A stretch of DNA of 64,000 bases from Trypanosoma brucei gambiense DAL972 (taxonomy: Eukaryota > Euglenozoa > Kinetoplastea > Trypanosomatida > Trypanosomatidae). The DNA is taken from the NCBI RefSeq assembly GCF_000210295.1, contig NC_026742.1, positions 1,896,061-1,960,060 of the forward strand, written 5' to 3'. Both the position numbers and the translations under genes were made by a program. The notes under the pieces are model-generated. The model was not told where the DNA came from. It saw only the letters and a program-made list of their open reading frames with translations, and did not search any database. This document shows positions 29,049 through 41,827 of this stretch, one piece after another (position 1 is the stretch's first letter; every line of letters starts with the position of its first letter).

Positions 29049-30817
29049 CCCTGTCTTTCTGAGGGAAAAGTTTAGAGGGATGTAAAAATATTGTTCACTT
29101 CTCACGGGTCATTCATATGGGGTTCGAAAAGAATGAAATGCGAACAAATACTAAGAATACAACAAAAAAAAATCGAATTCGCTCATAAGCATCTCCGTAC
29201 ATATATAATCACTCCATAGACAAAACACAAGGGTTTTATGCAAACTCTACGACATTTGGCAACGGAAAGTTCGAGAGTATGATTAAACGAACATGGGTAA
29301 CCCCAAAATTGTTTAGAATATATACTCAATTTAAGAAAAAAAATGCAATAAGGTCAAAGCTGAACCATCCTGTGTATGACCCTTCAACAACAAAAAACAT
29401 GCATAGTACATAACCCTCCACATGCACCATCACTCGATTGATTGCTTAAACCAAACTTTTAAAGAGTTGAGTTGCCCAGAAGAACCCTTGTTCCCTCAAT
29501 GCCTGTCACAAACCAACACAAGCCAAAACGAAACACGCCTCGGGAAACTATTAACAGTAATCAAACGGTCATGATAGATAATAATCTGGCAACGAAGTTT
29601 TGGTCTATCACAGTTAAGTAAGTTGAAAACATTTCAAAGTTACGAACATATCTAGTACCAGAAGTAAAAAAAAATAGCTAAAGGCTCAACTTAATTTCCA
29701 GCACGCCGCATACTAAACACCAATAGTCTAAACGTAAACAATTCTTACCAAATGAGCGACCGCCATAAGTTTGAGTTACAGGACGAAAAAGGAATCGCTC
29801 TGTCATGCTATTAAAAAAAAAAAAAAGCATTGCTGCCCCAGAAAGAAGATAGAGTCTCCAAGACCTTCCCTTACTTCCCATGATAACATGTCGCCTAAGC
29901 TTCTCCCGCAAGTTTGTAGGGAACATGTCAGAACCAGAAACTGCGAAGGAGAAATGCAGTTACCGTTAACTGGCGGCAGTGCACCAGAAAGAAAACCATA
30001 TAACTGGGCGCATTTCCACATCATTTTCTCCTTTTTCTTTGTCTTACAACAAATGTGCAAAGGTGGTTTCACCTCGCCAAACAGAGTTGCAGAAACACAG
30101 ATCAAATATATGCATATTACAGTTTTCCCCCAAATTGCACTGCGTGGCACAAGCACCAAACGAGAGAAAATAGGGCGACTAGACAACATTTTAATCTTAC
30201 CACTCATGTTCAATAAGTCCCGTAAACAGCAAAAAAGTACAGCCAAACGTTAGCATAACGACAAATGGACAAATAAACGACCCACCATAATTAAACGGAC
30301 AAGCGACAACAACAAACTGGCTTCTCAAAAAAGCAAAGGGACGGCGGAGCAAAAAAAATAGAGGAAACGAAACGTGACAGTGCGGAAAAAAAAAGGAGAG
30401 TTTTTAATCCAAGAAGGGTCTTACCACCTGCGAAGTGAATTACCTTTAATAAGTCAACTACTAAGCCACTGAGATACCAACACATCAACAGCCCGTTATC
30501 CTGTAGCGAAACCATAAGCAGCTCGCAAGGGACCAGCACCACAAGCACTGCATACAATGCAAGGAGCTACAACTGCGGTAGCCCCCATACCCCAAAAAAT
30601 AAAAAGAGAAGGAGGGAGTCGTCGGCACCCTAACCTTCGGCGCAAAACTGTGAGCAGCTGATACTTTTAAAAAATATATATGTGCTTCGGATTTTTTTTT
30701 TTCGATCCCTTAATCTATTTAAGAAGATTAAATAGAAGGGCAAGGAATTATAAGGCAAATCCATAGCCATCCATGCACATATAGAAAATACTTGGGTGAG
30801 AAGTGGCAGCGGAATAT

Positions 30818-31033
30818 TTATTTTACAGTAGACTTGTGAAAGGGCAGTTCATGTGGTCCCCAAAAGCCTCGGGACACTGCCACTTTCTTTTGTAAGTTAC
30901 ACTCTTTCACCAACTTTGCACAGTTAAACCGTGTGCCTCCGCGGGAGCCGACCGCCGGTTTGGTGACGGAGCGATTAAACGAGTAATTTGTGCTAATGTT
31001 GTGGGGATCAAATATCGTAAACATCTCATCCAT
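30818..31033 (-). CDS. Short ORF of 71 codons, possible p25-alpha-like fragment
   Basis: The frame opens with ATG at 31033 (MDEMFTIFDPHN). The stretch GGTRFNCAKLVKECNLQKK faintly resembles the 'm.g..faKLckdc.l' part of p25-alpha/TPPP proteins, but the domain would be far too short and the conserved DvDi.F part is absent. It may be a gene relic or chance. There is no clear pyrimidine tract directly upstream on the sense strand. Confidence 0.2.
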   Translation of the reverse strand: MDEMFTIFDPHNISTNYSFNRSVTKPAVGSRGGTRFNCAKLVKECNLQKKVAVSRGFWGPHELPFHKSTVK

Positions 31034-32836
31034 GGCCACGGAAAGACCGTAGGCTTTTGTGTTTCCTTTTATTTCCGCGCCTTACAGGAATGTATTATCA
31101 ACCCAAATGTCAATACTCAGGGGGAAAGGATTCCACGAATACTACTGAGGAGAGTCGGATGACACGGGCCTGAGCCTGCATGATAAGAAAAGGGAACTTA
31201 AATCAACGACACCACACAACATTACTTTCACCTCACCGGAATCCAATAAGAAGACATGCCCCAGACCCACAACCCCTCAAAGAGCCGTCTGTGACCAAAT
31301 CAACTGCGGGTTCCCAATTGGGTGTAACCGTGCGTTTCTTATTTTTAAACAGGCAAGAAAGCAATACCCACTTACTAAACCAAGTGCGGACAGTGGCAAC
31401 AAAGCGGCCTCTGTAGCGGGGACAAGTTCTCTGTCCGAGGCAAAAGACGACGACGTAACGCCCCTAAGAAAAAACAAAAAAAACAGACAGAAAAAGTCGA
31501 CAACTCAGGATAGTAACCGCATGAAGGTATTTTGAAATGTGTTCCAAAAGGAACAATTGCCTCGTAAGGTTCATCCGCTTTTGTTATTTCTCTTGAGGCC
31601 CCGCAATTCACCAGCGACGCTCGTTGGAGGGTTTATCCTCTGCAATTGAGAAAAGGGATGACCCGAGCTCCTGTTGGTGCGGAGGAGGCATCCTTTACGA
31701 TACCGACCTTCCAAAGTAGACGATCATCGCCGATGGAAATAACCTGAGGGCTCCTTTCACTGGTCCCTTTTGGTCTCAGTCCGATCAGTCCCCAGAGATG
31801 TTGAAATCTACATTCCGCACTCGAATTTAAGCGAGAAATGATTCAATATATCTCCAGCAGCGGGACGTGCACTTGCTGTAAAGGAATGGAAGCCTTGTCC
31901 TGCGTATTCAACAGGCGTGTGGCATGCGCCCTCCTTGTTATCGTATAACCGTGCGTCTTGAAGGGACAACGCCCTGGCGGCTCCCATGGCTCTTATCCTT
32001 CATCTAAGACATGGGTTACATCATAGAGACTATATTCTACATATTAGTCAACATGGCGGTGTATTTATCCAAGTGGCTGACAGTGTTCCTCGGCAAGTGG
32101 AACGGATAGATGTGCTTAATCAGTTGGGGAATAATGTGGGGATTCATGCTGTGTTCTTCCACAAATTGTGGCTTCAGCATGCTGTAAAACCCCCTCTTCC
32201 AACGGGGTGCGTCATCACCTCCCATGAAGCCAGAATGCGTTCGACTTTGGTTGTTGTGAGCGTTGTTACATGTTCCTTGAACTTCAAAGTGGAGAGTAGT
32301 CGCGTAATATCGAGAGCGTCCTAATCCCCGAATGCGAACTTAACGACCTGCTCGGTGTGAATTGGACTTGGCTGTCTTAGGTGTCACCAACCAATCGAGG
32401 AGCGCTACGCTGTCCCTGTTCCATTGGAAATGCTTCCGTATCCGTGTCGGGATCTCTACCCGACGACTTGTCGTAATTCACACCACACGCACAAACCACA
32501 CACTCCTTCCAATCCGGGCGACAAGTAATAATCTGAGCCATTCCGACCTTTTGTTAAGGGACTCGCTTATTTGATCTCGCTTCTCGCCACAATCTTCCGT
32601 AGGCGCAAGATCATCACGTCCAACAGTCATCGACCCAATTTTGTCACCGCTACTTGCTGGCCAAGGTGCTCTGTGCGTGCACTAATTTCTGCCAACGCGG
32701 ATGCGTAATACTTATTCATAATGCCGCGATGCAAAGCCAACACGCCTTCTCACTCAATGTTTCTCGCTATATTCATCAGCGTAATTAAGGCCTGTTTATT
32801 CAGACTGCGAAACATTGAAGAAACGTAATTTTTGCC

Positions 32837-33400
32837 ATGTGGTTTATCGCGCCAACACCATTCGCACTAAAACACCGCTGTCCGGCTATTGTGTTAGGAG
32901 GCTTCTCCCTCACAGCTGCTGTGTGCTGTGAGGTTGTGGCGTTAAAGCAAAGGAGATATATTGTGAAAATATTAAAGAAGGGTAACTCGGGGGCATTCAG
33001 CTGTAGCTGCATACTCATCGGTACATTGCGATGGTGGCCGATGGCTTTGTTGGTAAGGGGAAGATATCACGAAGTTACGAAGAAAATTCTAAAAAGGCAA
33101 AAAGGAGAAAAGGGGAAAATTTTTTGCCACTGCGCCACGGCCGACGCAATGATATTACATGAAAGCCCACACCATTATTGCAAATGGGCAGCTCGTGGAG
33201 GGAGTGAGGATTGGGATTATTCTAACAGCTTTGTGGTTGTGTGTGCCGTGCTTTTGGAAAATATTGCAACCAATGAAAGGGAAGGCAAGTGTCACCTTAC
33301 TTTCCATGCTGCGACATCAATGCATCACGATTATATGCTAGTTGCCCTGCGAGGGAAGGTCGTGAAGGCGAAGGTTAGCTTCCGGTTTAGGGAAGTGTAG
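32837..33400 (+). CDS. Unidentified open frame of 187 codons
   Basis: ATG-initiated, uninterrupted frame on the rightward strand just before the LRR genes. It is longer than expected by chance in non-coding sequence of this composition. The translation is Cys/His/Lys-rich with a hydrophobic start (CPAIVLGGFSLTAAVCCEVVAL) but no recognisable domain, and codon use does not look obviously trypanosome-like. It could be a relic of a subtelomeric family gene. I give no function. Confidence 0.25.
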   Translation: MWFIAPTPFALKHRCPAIVLGGFSLTAAVCCEVVALKQRRYIVKILKKGNSGAFSCSCILIGTLRWWPMALLVRGRYHEVTKKILKRQKGEKGKIFCHCATADAMILHESPHHYCKWAARGGSEDWDYSNSFVVVCAVLLENIATNEREGKCHLTFHAATSMHHDYMLVALRGKVVKAKVSFRFREV

Positions 33401-33776
33401 AGACTTCCTGATACTACTGTCAGAAACTACTGTTGCCGCGTGCTTCAGGCACTGGGTCAGTAATTCATAAATACAACAACGAGAATAAAATTAATCCCTT
33501 GTGGCTGCTAAGCGTGTAAGCAACTGAGAATAATAAACAGTGTATTTTTGCCACACCTTATTGATTTATATATATATACAAAACAACCTCATTACATTCA
33601 TCATTTCTTTTGTGCCCAAAGACTGCTGAATGAAAGTTAGGATTACTGACCATAACACATTTTGGCATGCACCTCAATTACTTCCTTATAACACTTCCCC
33701 CCGTTTGATTCATCGCTTAGCTCTATTATTAAAAAAAAAGCATTTCGTCAACACTCAGCACCTCAAGGAATCGGAA

Positions 33777-36700
33777 ATGGGAACTACAATGTCAGGAAAC
33801 CAAGGAAGAAAGCGACAGCGCATCTCATCTCCTGAGCAGTCAGAAGCTTTAAAGGAACCATCAACTACTGAACAAAATAAACTCACCACCGTTACAATCA
33901 CCGAAGAGACGCGTGACGCCAGTAATGATGAAACTGTGGTATCATTACTGAATGAGCATGAGAAATTGATTAAACAAACGACACGGCTGGAAAGCAGTGT
34001 GAAGGCACTTAGGTGTTTCATGAGTAATCTCACAGCTATGAGTGGCGAAAGGCAAGGTGGTGTGTGTGATGACACCGAATGCATACATAGAGTAACATTA
34101 TATAATGCTGCTGATAATGCCTTCAGTGACGAAGGACTACATGAAGGTGCTCTTTCCTCACTCTGTGGCCGCATTCAAGCTAAGAAATTAACCAATGCGC
34201 TATCAAGGGATGAGAACTTCGACTTAGAACGAGTCAGTAAGCTAAAGCAGTTAGAAGAGTTACGCATTGAATATCCGCGTGGCAAACCTGTGAATATGAT
34301 ATCTTTGAAGAGACTGCACATGTTGAAAATGCTTTATCTTAAGAGCAACAATGTTGACAACAATGGCGCTCGTCACTTATTCAATATTGGAACATTGGAG
34401 GAGTTGGTTATTGCTGACACCATGCAACTGGCAAATATCAGAGGAATCTCTCGCTTGACTAACCTGAAGTGTCTTGAGTTAAATTCCACAGATATTGATG
34501 ATAGCTGTGTGAGGAGAATATGTGCATGTGTTAAACTGTTCAAACTGAGTGTATCTGAATGCAACAATATCATGGACGCAACACCAATTTCACAACTTGC
34601 AGCACTAGAAGAGTTGAATTTAAACAGCTGTTACCACATAACGAAGGGAATAGGAACACTTGGCATGTTGTTGCGATTGCGTGTACTTGACTTGAGTGGT
34701 GCTCCTGTGGAAGATAATTTCCTGAAGGATTTGTGTGACTGTGGATCGCTTGAAAGGCTGAACCTTTCTTATTGTATTCAGCTGACAGATATCAATCCAC
34801 TCTCCAATGCCGCTGCTACTGAGGAATTGAACCTTAACGGTTGTCGCCGAATAACGCGGGGGATGGGCGTTGTGTGGGTATTACCAAAGCTACGCGTATT
34901 GCACATGAAGGACATGCACCTGAGCGAGCCATCTCTCGATTCAGTTGGGACTGGTGGACCACTTGTAAAGGTCAGTCTTGATAACTGCGCAGGCTTTGGT
35001 GATATGACACTCTTATCCAGCATTGTTACACTCGAGGAGCTGAATATTCAAAAATGTGTTGACATCATTAGTGGTGTGGGTTGCCTTGGTACACTACCGT
35101 ACCTCGTGTACTTAACATAAAGGAGGCACACATCTCGTCCCTTGACTTTACTGGTATTTGTGCCTCAAAATCCCTTTTACAGCTCAATATGGAGAGTATC
35201 ACGGGACTGAGTAATGTGGAAGCACTCGCCAACATTTTAACTCTGGAAAAACTAAGCCTTCTCGGTTGCAATGGTATTGACGCAGTAATTGGATGTCTTG
35301 GAAACCCGCCACAGCTTAAAATGTTGGACCTGTCTGGCACAAATACCGACAATGAGTCTCTCAGAAGTTTATGCCTATCGCAGACAATGGTGTCCCTCAA
35401 CCTTTCCCATTGTTGGAAAATGACAAATATGTCCCATATTTCAAGCCTTGAAGCATTGAATGAACTGAATCTGAGTGACTGTTTTGAAATAAATGCAGGA
35501 TGGGAAGCACTTGAAAAACTTCAGCAGCTACATGTGGCAATCCTCTCGAATACACATATTACTGACGGAGACATATCCCATTTCAGCAAGTGCAAAAACC
35601 TTGTTACGCTTGATCTTTCTTTCTGCGATAAGTTACTTGATGTTACAGCTCTCTCTAACATCACTACGCTTGAGGATTTGAATCTTTCTAATTGTTCAAA
35701 GATTAGAAAAGGGCTGAGCGTTCTTGGAGAGTTGCCACGGCTTCGTGTGTTGAACGTGAAGGGTGTACTCTTGGAAGATTCAGTTATTGGTTCACTAGGG
35801 AATGGTAAATCATTTGCAAAGCTCAGTCTTGAGAATTGCAAAGGGTTTGGTGATGTCAAGCCCCTCTCGAACCTTGTTACACTTGAGGAACTGAATCTCC
35901 ACTACTGTGACAAAGTAACCTCTGGAATGGGAACACTGGGCAGCCTACCGCAGCTTCGTGTACTGGATTTGGGACGGACACAAGCTGATAATAATTCCCT
36001 TGAGAATATCTGCACAAGCTCAATCCCACTTGTGTTATTAAATCTTTCGCATTGCAAGAAAATAACATCTATTTCTACAATAGCTTCCCTTACGGCATTG
36101 GAGGAACTCAACATTGACAACTGCTGTAATGTAACATCCGGCTGGAATGTATTTGGTACACTTCACCAACTGCGTGTAGCCACACTGTCGAATACACGCA
36201 TTAATGATGAAAACATACGGTACGTTAGCGAGTGCAAGTCTTTGAATACACTCAACCTTGCGTTTTGCAAAGATATAACAGACGTTACAGCACTTTCTAA
36301 AATTACCATGCTTGAGGAGTTGAACCTTGATTGTTGCCATAACATCAGAAAAGGTATTGAAACTCTTGGAAAGCTTCCCAAGGCACGTATCCTAAGCATG
36401 AAGGAATGTTACATGGAGACGGATATGCGCAACAATGTTCCATCCTTGGGAATAGTAAGTCACTTGTGAAACTGAATCTTGAGAGGTCAATGGGATTCAT
36501 ATCTGTGAAAGCTCTCTCTAACATTGCGACGCTGGAGGAACTGGTACTTGATCATGCACAGGAAGTATGTTGCATACCGTCATTTTCCTGTCTGCCGCGT
36601 CTTCGAGTGCTGAATCTGAAATATACGGATATCAATGGTGATGTAACTAAAAATATTTCCGAATCAAAATCGCTGCGATCACTCAACTTATCACATTGCA

Positions 36701-37975
36701 AATGGGTAACTGATATATCAGTATTATCTTCCTTATCGACACTGGAAGAACTGAATATTAGCGAGTGTGAGCAAATACGAAAAGGCTGGGAGTCGCTCGG
36801 AAAGCTGCCTCTACTACGTGTGGCAATTCTATCTGATACTAAAATCACCGCTAAAGATATAGTTTGCCTTAGCAGTTGCAAAACACTTGTGAAACTAAAG
36901 TTTTTCCGGTGTGAGGAGTTGTCAGATGTTACGGTGGTGTATAAAATTCAATCACTGGAGGAGCTGATAGTTAAGAACTGCTCAGACGGCCTCAAGGGAC
37001 TGAATGCTCCTGGTACACTCCCACGGTTGCGTTTTTTTGCTTCTGCGAAATGTGAGAGGTAGTGATATATCTGTTGAATCTATCGGGACGAGCAAATCTC
37101 TCGTGAGGCTTACTATTGAAGTGGGCGAGGACTTAACAGACACAACACCCCTCTCAGATATCACATCCCTTGAGGAATTATCATTGCGGGAATGCGGTGA
37201 TAACCTGGGAGGAGTCGGGACACTTGAGAAACTGCCACGGCTTAAATCGCTGGATCTGGGTTTATCTGATATTAGCAATAGCACACTTAATGATATTTGT
37301 CTGTCTCGATCCATTACGTCACTCAACCTATCCAACAATTATGAACTAACAGACATATCTCATATATCAAACCTTACGGCACTGGAGGAATTGAATCTGA
37401 GAGGATGTTACCACATAACTTCAGGCTGGGAAGCACTTAGCGAATTACCACGACTTCGTGTGCTCAACTTGGAATCCGCCAGAGTTACGACGCGTTACGA
37501 TGGATATTATATCAGCAGATGCAAATCCCTCGTCACACTGAATATTCAATTGAGTGATATGACCGATGCTTCATACATCGCTAATATCAAGACACTGGAG
37601 GAGTTGCATATAGGGGAATGCGACGAGCTAAGGTGGGGGTTTAGTGCACTTTTCACTCTTCCGAGGTTACGCATTCTTGACCTGTTTATGTCGCGCATTA
37701 CAGATGAAGATCTCAGGAATATTCAACCACCCCATACCATTGAGGAGCTCAATCTCTCTTATTGTGAAAATCTTAATGATATTACACCACTTGGGAGAAT
37801 AAAATCTATTAAAAACTTACATTTCCTTTTGAGCTATGATGCCAGAAGGCTCAGAGAAGAAGGATTCAGAAGTCTTTTGGAATTGCCATGTCTTTCTTGG
37901 GTGGGGGTCAAAAATGCTTATGTCAGTTCCGATATCCTGCGTGAACTGAGAAAAAGGAGGTTACATATCCATTAA
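33777..37975 (+). pseudogene. Leucine-rich repeat protein (LRRP/ESAG8-like), broken by three frameshifts
   Basis: Start ATG at 33777 (MGTTMSGNQGRKRQR, a likely basic nuclear-localisation stretch). An ATG at 33630 is in frame but upstream of the probable splice region. About 1400 codons of cysteine-containing LRRs follow, organised as 71-residue modules of three LRRs (…LRVLDLS..., ...LNLSYC..LTDI, ...LEELNLNGC..IT.G). The frame changes near 35090 (LPYLVYLT then stop), near 36450 and near 37035 (in a T7 run). Each time the LRR pattern resumes at once in another frame, so each break is a small indel. The pattern matches trypanosome LRRP proteins, including the expression-site gene ESAG8. Sequencing error is possible at the T7 site. 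Confidence 0.8.
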
Positions 37976-40900
37976 TATGTGGTCCATTATTTCGTGTTGT
38001 ATTATTAACAACTTATTGCTGAGAATACGTTATTAAATTAAACATCCAGTTCGAGTGGTTCGCTCACTGTAGGCACTATTACTCAAACAGATACCAGTAA
38101 CAATTCATATGGATGATATTGTATGTTACACTATCTTAATTACGAGAAATACGAGGATCTCATTACAGTTATTTAAGCGCTTCGTATTTTTGCAAGTTAT
38201 ATCCATCATATATCGTGTAAAGAACAGTTAGGAAGGTGTGCGTGTGCGTGCGACAAGCTTTTTTCTCAATGGAAATTTGTATTTTAGTTGCAAGCGTAGT
38301 GATTATATTACGCTCATCTATACTACAACCATGTCAAATGAACATATCATTTCTTGCATGTTTTTTTGTTTTTACAGCCACATACTCTCACCCAAATGTC
38401 GAATGAAATATTATCGTTATTATTATTACTATTTCTATCGTTCTTATTGTTATTATATGAGACACAGCATTCATTGTTAATTTTCACCCATAGCCACACC
38501 TGAAAAGTAAAAGCACTCAACATTCTACAGTACTGTTTGCCTGTCAATGATATGAGGAGGTGATGTTTATATACCATTAAAGTATAGTGAATATATTTCA
38601 TTACTGTTATTATTATTTGTTTTACTGAAAGAAATGACAGAGTGACTTTAAATTATATCAGAGCAGCATCTTGACCACCAATTTGCTACACGGGAGAGGA
38701 TAATACAACACATTACGTGTCTCGTGATTCTTTTTTACACTTGCCACTGGTATATCTATATTCTCAAACAGTGCAATTGAATCCCCTTGTTTCAATTAAA
38801 ATATTTTAACTTTTTGTATTTATTTTTGTAATTACATAATTTATTTTATTGCATTTTCTTTTAGAATCATTTGAACCAATTATTTTTGAAGAAGTGATAC
38901 ATTCTGAAGCCCCCTTCGCAACGAAGGGGAATGATGAAACAAAAATCGGAAACTCTGGCTTCTCACACACATTATATTCTGGTAAACTCACACTCCGTTT
39001 TTATCTTATATTGTTTTTTTTATCCTTCATATACAATGTGACAAACTTAAAAATTTAAAGGAAGTTTGCTTGTGTCCTCACTCACATCTTGTTGATATGT
39101 GCAACATGACAATCAAAATATTTCAACATATTAAATTATTCTTAGCGTTTCCGTTATATTTAATTGCCCGCCTTTTCGCTGTCAGTGCAAATAAGGTAGA
39201 TTTTGACGTTTCGCTTCTAGTTAGGAGTTAGTTTGTATCATGTTAATGTTATGAAGCGAAGTGGGACAGTTACCATGTTGGAAGGAAGAATGGGTAGATT
39301 CCAACTGTAACGGCGGAGGGTTGCACGCAAAAGCTTCCGTGAGTTCAGTGGAATTTTATTGTTTCTTTTTTGGGAGCGGCGAGTGTCGGTTTTATTCGCA
39401 TAAGCTCCAGAAAATGGAAGCAGCTAACAATTCGAAGGAAAACATAGTCACAACGTCCCGTGTGTTGCATGCTACGATCAGGATGGGAAACAAGTGAAAT
39501 GGGACATTTGCACCTTCACAAACGAAAAGACGTGCCAATAGCTTGCTATTATATGCAGTGCTGAAGGCTTTTGCAGAAACTGACCTGGTGCTGGCACAAT
39601 AACATAGACACGCAGCGTAATGTGCTGGGCCTCTTTGTGTTATGTGCGTTATTCCTGCTTGTGTATTATCAACCTCAATAGTATGCGTGGTGGTGGTTAA
39701 TAGGTTGATAACGTGATAAACTTAGATTGTGGTTCATGAGGCCATCAGAGGCACATATTGGTATGGGAAGTATTCGATTCTCATTCGAACGCATTTAGAT
39801 CACTCTCCTCAACACTAATGTATATGATTCCTGTTCTCTTTTTCTTCCCTTTTATATTTTGTACAGAAACAACCGTATGTATATTAATATAAGGTATCCT
39901 ATGACTTACCTTCCTGTACAGTGTGAAGTTAAAAGGGGTGGGAAATTGATATGCCAACTTTTGTTGTGACTATCATATCCATCCTTTGTATCGTTAAGGG
40001 AAGGGTATTGTTGGTAAATGCGAGTCCTCAATTGTATGGAAGTAAATTTACTGACCACGAGGGAGGTACTGGAAGTACCCCTAACCCTAACCCTAACCCC
40101 CACAGAGGCGGTGACAGTTGGGTTGGGTGGGCGTTTTAAAAACTCACTCTTTGCGACGCTTCTCTTAAGCGTGATATGGAAACAAGAATTATGATGGTTA
40201 TTTCATCTCACCTGACAATGAGTAAAGGTTTGGCCATTCCTTTCGTAGGCCCCCGGAAAAAAAAAAATGTTCATCTATACATGTTACGGGTGTGGGAAAC
40301 TGCAACAGTGCGAGATAGCTTCACTTGTAACAGTGCGTCACTTTATTCCCTATGTGCAATCCGAAACTAGGGAATCTCCTCGTTCCCATTAAACTTAGAC
40401 TCACAACCCCTCTGAAGTAAGGAGAGAACATACCGAGAAAAGAAAAGACATTTGGAATAAAATGGAAATTGGCAATGGAATCACATGAACGACAAAGCAC
40501 AAGGGAAATATTAGTGAAGTCCTCATGTCCGCGGAGGGGAATATGTGATCGAATGCAGCTGCGTGAATAAAGTAAGGGAGAAAAAATGTGCAAAGCGAAA
40601 AGAAATAGAGGATGGTAAATGTGAAACGAAAGCAATGGTGAAGAACTAAGAACCGAAGTAGTGAAAGATGCGTAAAGCAATAAATTGATATCAAAATATT
40701 TGTGTAGGGTGCTCTTTGAAGTTGATGGTGTTCTCTTACACAGCATCTTGGATTGTTTTTACGTAACCGAATGAACATACAAACCTACTAACACACTTTG
40801 GAAAATGATGAAACTGGGGGTTGAGTTGTGAGGGAGTGGCGCTTCATAACCTGTAAGACAATAGGAAGAAGGGGCATTATTTGGGGAACACGCACCGACA

Positions 40901-41827
40901 CAAAAGTGCTGTGAAGACGCGAGGCAGTACTTACAGTAACTCTAAACAACCATTTGCCTATTTAACTTAAATATTACAATTTGGGTCTGACTCAAGAATA
41001 AATGAGGCTAAATAGTGAATGTGCACGTTTCCATTGAGAAGGGTGTATTCATGAAACCACATATTAATATGGTGAAGACGTGGTTGCGGACGCTACTGAG
41101 CAGACGACGCGATGAAAAGCGCAATGGGAAAGGTTGCTTATGTAATTTCCCTATTATACAACGCATACATCTCATTAGTTGTGACATTGTATTGATCATG
41201 GTTTTCAGATATTGTCGTGAATACCACCAAGCCTTGTTTATTTTTTCACTGTATCTTTTTCTGTTACAGATTTTTGAATCATAGCGGTATCTTGTGAAAC
41301 ACCGAAGAACATCAAAAATAATTTTATTGGTTGATGTTCGTAGAATTCAGAGCAGAGCTGCTAGAGAACAGTAGGAAACATATAAAAGATGGGTGTATCT
41401 GTTTCTACTTTCAACTCTGATTGCAGCCCTACTCTGTAAAACCGAACGTACACCAAACAATATCTTTCATTTCACCAGCCCCTGCTTCAGCCAGCATGCG
41501 TTTAAAATGACACATGTCCAATACTGCGTTGGGAAGAGTTAGGGAACTATCAGGCGTATATTTTTGTGCTGAAAGAGGAAATAAAACAGACTGATTGAAG
41601 CGATGTGTGGTACAGGACTAGTTATTACGCCATGCTTCAGAGTAATCGACCTTTCCTTTTTTATTTTCTCACTGGTGACACAAATAAATACAAATCACCA
41701 ATCAAACTATTCATCTTACTGAATGACTCAACGTTTGTCACCTCTCCATTTACTCTCACGACGCTACTTAAAAAAAAAAAAACAAGAATTTTACCAGGAT
41801 TAAAAAAAGTAAAGTTTATCATCCCCA
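37976..41827 (+). other. Gene-poor stretch between the two LRR genes
   Basis: Very AT-rich in parts (38000-39150), with an imperfect TTA/TTAT microsatellite at about 38409-38460, and one interstitial telomeric repeat at 40079-40099. There is a good pyrimidine tract at 41648-41676 upstream of the second LRR gene. ORFs are under 150 codons and none is recognised. Confidence 0.5.
40079..40099 (+). repeat. Interstitial telomere-type repeat (CCCTAA)3.5
   Basis: Three and a half perfect copies of CCCTAA, the complement of the trypanosome telomere unit TTAGGG, followed by GC-rich sequence (cccacagaggcggtgaca). It is short, but unlikely by chance at this length. It lies between two LRR genes. Confidence 0.85.

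Larger units (their letters stand above)
27228..33629. other. Divergent strand-switch region (probable transcription start region)
   Basis: Genes to the left run leftward and genes to the right run rightward, with about 6.4 kb between them. In T. brucei, divergent strand-switch regions are where RNA polymerase II starts polycistronic transcription. The sequence is AT-rich with many A/T homopolymers, one large AAT microsatellite (28877-29047), a G-run (complement of about 28712-28721) and no convincing protein gene. I found no tRNA with both A and B boxes. Short or decayed frames at 30818-31033, 31.4-32.3 kb and 32837-33400 are listed or discussed separately. Confidence 0.7.

Noticed and set aside
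29111..29135. tRNA B-box-like ggttcgaaaag in the strand-switch region
   Set aside because: Does not end in the NNCC of a B box and has no A box or cloverleaf pairing.
31375..32325. Minus-strand short frames in the strand-switch region, suspected gene relic
   Set aside because: Fragments under 115 codons in several frames with no family signature I can defend.
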